Positions 15,892 through 16,848 of a stretch of DNA of 16,848 bases are shown here, piece by piece (position 1 is the first letter of the stretch; the number at the start of each line of letters is the position of its first letter). Below the pieces are notes generated by a model. The model was not told the origin of the DNA. It saw only the letters and a list, made by a program, of their open reading frames with translations, and ran no database searches. The stretch is from GCA-002779465 sp964596535 (GTDB taxonomy: Bacteria > Desulfobacterota > Desulfobacteria > Desulfobacterales > UBA2156): NCBI GenBank assembly GCA_964596535.1, contig CAZQUR010000064.1, forward strand, positions 1-16,848. Reading direction: 5' to 3'. The position numbers were made by a program, and so were the translations under genes.

Positions 15892-16836
15892 TTACATTTC
15901 CTGGTAAAACGGGGTCATCTTATCCCAGAAATAGGGTTCGCTGCACCCGATGCACGGATGCCCGGCTTCGATGGGAAAGCTGGTGCCGTCGTTGAACTTG
16001 GCGATGGGGCAGTTGTTGAAGGTCTCCGGCCCCCGGCATCCCATCTGATATAAACAGAACCCCATGGCCGCCTCGGGTGATCCGAACTCGGTGACGAACT
16101 CCCCCATTTCAAAATGAGAGCGTCTCGGGCACTGGTCGTGGATGGTCTTGCCGTATGCAAAAAGGGGCCGGCCCAGGTTGTCCAAAGCCGGCAGTTTTCC
16201 CAAAAGGAGGAAATTGACGAGGGTCCCGACGAAATTCACCGGGTTGGGTGGGCATCCGGGGAGATTGACCGGCTTGATCCCCAGGGCATCGCCGACGCCT
16301 TTGTATCCGCCCGGATTCGGCCTGGCGGCCTGTATGCCGCCGAAGGACGCGCAGGCGCCGATACAGATTACCGCGGCGGCCTTGCTGCAGACGTCTTGTC
16401 CGGTTTCCAGGAAGGTGCGGCCGGCGATCTTCCCGTAGCCGCCGTCGAACTTGGTGGCAATGGCCCCTTCCACCACGCAGATGTATTTGCCCTCGTATTT
16501 CTTCATCGCGGCGTGAAGCTGGTCTTCCGCCTGCTGTCCCGCCGCGGCCATGACGGTTTCATGGTATTCCAGGGACAACACCTCCAACACCAAATCGTCG
16601 ATATAAGGATACTGGGAGCGCAGAACCGCCTCGGAACATCCGGTACACTCGGCGAAATGGAGCCAGATGACGGGCGGCCGCCGCTTGGGTGCGGCAAAGA
16701 CCTCCGCCACCTTGGGGACGTACGCGGCGGAAAGCCCCATGGTGGCGGTGAGAAAGGTGCAATACCGCATGAAATCCCTTCGGGTCACGCCCTTGCCTTC
16801 CAACTTTTCGTAAAACGTGTTTTGTTCCTTGTCCAT
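15892..16836 (-). CDS. hynB: Periplasmic [NiFe] hydrogenase small subunit (Tat-exported)
   Basis: A 314-residue electron-transfer subunit that carries three Fe-S clusters and takes electrons from the Ni-Fe site to a periplasmic acceptor, probably a c-type cytochrome. The N-terminus has a Tat signal, TRRDFMRY (18-25), then a hydrophobic stretch, with cleavage likely near Ala 48/49. Proximal cluster ligands are Cys 64 and 67 (AECTGC), Cys 162 and Cys 195. Distal ligands are His 233, Cys 236, Cys 261 and Cys 267. Medial ligands are Cys 276, 295 and 298, with Pro 288 where [NiFeSe] enzymes have a fourth cysteine, pointing to a [3Fe-4S] medial cluster as in standard [NiFe] enzymes. The ATG at 16836 is preceded by AAGGAGG; an upstream GTG (16842) overlaps that site and is rejected. 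The large-subunit gene follows after 58 bases. The promoter lies outside the window. Confidence 0.96.
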   Translation of the reverse strand: MDKEQNTFYEKLEGKGVTRRDFMRYCTFLTATMGLSAAYVPKVAEVFAAPKRRPPVIWLHFAECTGCSEAVLRSQYPYIDDLVLEVLSLEYHETVMAAAGQQAEDQLHAAMKKYEGKYICVVEGAIATKFDGGYGKIAGRTFLETGQDVCSKAAAVICIGACASFGGIQAARPNPGGYKGVGDALGIKPVNLPGCPPNPVNFVGTLVNFLLLGKLPALDNLGRPLFAYGKTIHDQCPRRSHFEMGEFVTEFGSPEAAMGFCLYQMGCRGPETFNNCPIAKFNDGTSFPIEAGHPCIGCSEPYFWDKMTPFYQEM

Positions 16837-16848
16837 TGGCACCTCCTT

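Noticed and set aside
16834..16842. GTG 16842 as start of the hydrogenase small subunit
   Set aside because: It overlaps the AAGGAGG ribosome-binding site that is correctly spaced for ATG 16836.

Overview
The window looks like chromosomal DNA of an anaerobic, probably sulfate-reducing bacterium of the Desulfobacterota (former Deltaproteobacteria). This is inferred from gene content: a Desulfovibrio-type two-subunit periplasmic [NiFe] hydrogenase with its maturation genes, an orphan iron-sulfur protein with two CCG domains, an acyl-CoA synthetase, a flavoredoxin-like protein and an apparent selenocysteine codon. No rRNA, tRNA, insertion sequence or CRISPR array was seen.

Left part (1-5274). 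The window opens inside an acyl-CoA synthetase gene (+). Then come a GlcF/HdrD-like Fe-S oxidoreductase (+), a convergent 3-hydroxyisobutyrate dehydrogenase-family gene (-), a zinc-dependent phospholipase C-like gene (+, probable TTG start) and a flavin reductase-like gene (+). They do not form an obvious shared pathway.

Right part (5333-16848, all minus strand). In transcription order this holds the hydrogenase small subunit (Tat signal), the hydrogenase large subunit, a strong intrinsic terminator, a 1070-residue RND transporter fused to a cyclic-nucleotide-binding domain and a degenerate GGDEF domain, then a maturation protease, hypC, hypF and hypD. After hypD lies the broken 5' end of an alpha/beta-hydrolase gene, then a DMT-family transporter. 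The protease would trim the 15-residue tail of the large subunit. HypC, HypD and HypF act in making and delivering the Fe(CN)2CO group. HypA, HypB and HypE are not in the window.

Most notable observation: the large-subunit reading frame is interrupted by one TGA exactly at the second cysteine codon of the N-terminal CxxC motif. Everything before and after it is intact, and a hairpin resembling a bacterial SECIS element follows the TGA. In the [NiFeSe] hydrogenases I know, selenocysteine replaces the first cysteine of the C-terminal motif, a terminal Ni ligand. Here it would replace a Ni-Fe bridging ligand. If it is not a sequence error or a nonsense mutation, this is an unusual selenohydrogenase. 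The RND-cNMP-GGDEF fusion beside it is the second item to check.
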